A DNA stretch of 64,000 bases, from NCBI GenBank assembly GCA_965220075.1, contig OZ244806.1, positions 2,356,001 through 2,420,000 of the forward strand. The letters are read 5' to 3'. This DNA comes from G965220075 sp965220075. Its GTDB lineage: Bacteria; Chloroflexota; UBA11872. The notes beneath the pieces are model-generated. The model was not told where the DNA came from. It ran no database searches and was given only the letters and a program-made list of their open reading frames with translations. Position 1 is the stretch's first letter, and every line of letters starts with the position of its first letter. The position numbers and the translations under genes are program-made. Below are positions 63,697 to 64,000 of this stretch, piece after piece.

Positions 63697-64000
63697 ATGA
63701 CCGGAGAACCTCTCACGCCAATCGATCTAGCAGTGGGATCACAGGTGAAGCTCAAGTGGGGCGAGCCAGAAGCGCAGTGGCGGGTCGAGGGCGCCGTTGA
63801 GCGCGCGGCCGGCTGCGAGATCGCCGTGCGCGTGCCGCCGGGCACCATGTACCGCAGGTCGGACGGCACCCTATGGCGCGCCGATGACGACGTCTTGTAC
63901 AGATTCGTGATCGGCGCCTGGTGGCACGCCATGCAGTTCGAGGCGCCCGCTCCGCATTGGTACTGCAACGTAACCACGCCGCCGCGGCTGCACCATTCGA
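63697..64000 (+). CDS. DUF402-domain protein (N-terminal part, runs off the window)
   Basis: Translation from ATG 63697: MTGEPLTPIDLAVGSQVKLK ... DDDVLYRFVIGAWWHAMQFE APAPHWYCNVTTPPRL, open to the window end. The Y/W-Y-x-N-V/I-T-x-P pattern after a hydrophobic WWHAM strand is the DUF402 signature (FomD/NTDP-like phosphatase fold). 101 codons are visible; the C-terminal part lies outside. Confidence 0.75.
   Translation, partial: MTGEPLTPIDLAVGSQVKLKWGEPEAQWRVEGAVERAAGCEIAVRVPPGTMYRRSDGTLWRADDDVLYRFVIGAWWHAMQFEAPAPHWYCNVTTPPRLHHS

Overview
The window is GC-rich and densely coded on both strands. I recognise no 16S rRNA or other phylogenetic marker. The gene mix is typical of uncultured Chloroflexota, for example SAR202-like or sponge- and seawater-associated lineages. 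It includes a large twin-arginine-style lipoprotein binding protein for ABC import, a thiolase paired with a DUF35 Zn-ribbon/OB-fold protein, several sialidase-like beta-propellers, a phytanoyl-CoA dioxygenase-type oxygenase, DUF3830 with an Asp/Glu racemase, transaldolases, and LCP and VanW wall-associated proteins. This assignment is inference from gene content only.

Layout. 0.2-10.5 kb: peptide/oligosaccharide-type ABC binding lipoprotein with a strong terminator, a VapBC-like pair, a DUF3105 membrane protein, 6-phosphogluconate dehydrogenase, and an overlapping SbcD/SbcC-like (YhaO/YhaN-like) pair. 10.6-20.1 kb: a ThDP enzyme, a decayed stretch with an IS110 transposase tail, a secreted GH99-like protein, a metallophosphoesterase, a nucleoside phosphorylase-like protein, an ArsB/NhaD-type permease and a GNAT acetyltransferase. 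19.9-26.7 kb: an accessory island bounded by two copies of a GNAT-derived direct repeat. It holds a 66-aa conserved small protein, a 1350-aa protein (HigA-like HTH, PD-(D/E)XK-like region, degenerate P-loop region and long helical tail), a complete IS5-family element and the C-terminal tail of a DNA methyltransferase. 26.7-31.2 kb: HAD phosphatase, alpha/beta hydrolase, AAC(6')-like acetyltransferase, AT-rich transglutaminase-like gene and a sialidase-like gene. 31.2-34.7 kb: a glycine betaine/choline ABC importer (proV-proW-proX order). 35-46 kb: housekeeping and envelope genes, including tRNA-Thr(CGT), FmdB-like protein, HAD phosphatase, GT9, LCP protein, transaldolase with VOC protein, endonuclease III, VanW and GrpB. 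46-64 kb: a catabolic region with a GH-like TIM barrel, a Gfo/Idh/MocA dehydrogenase, SDR, AKR, two sialidase-like proteins, racemase with DUF3830, thiolase with DUF35 and MFS, a second transaldolase, HAD-IB, a PhyH-type dioxygenase and a truncated DUF402 gene. A DUF/PIN toxin-antitoxin module here sits between a remnant copy and the intact copy of an SDR gene end.

The catabolic genes look like scattered short operons for import and oxidation of sugar-acid-like or small organic substrates. The most unusual material is the repeat-bounded island at 19.9-26.7 kb, which looks like a small anti-parasite (defence-type) island built around one giant multidomain protein.
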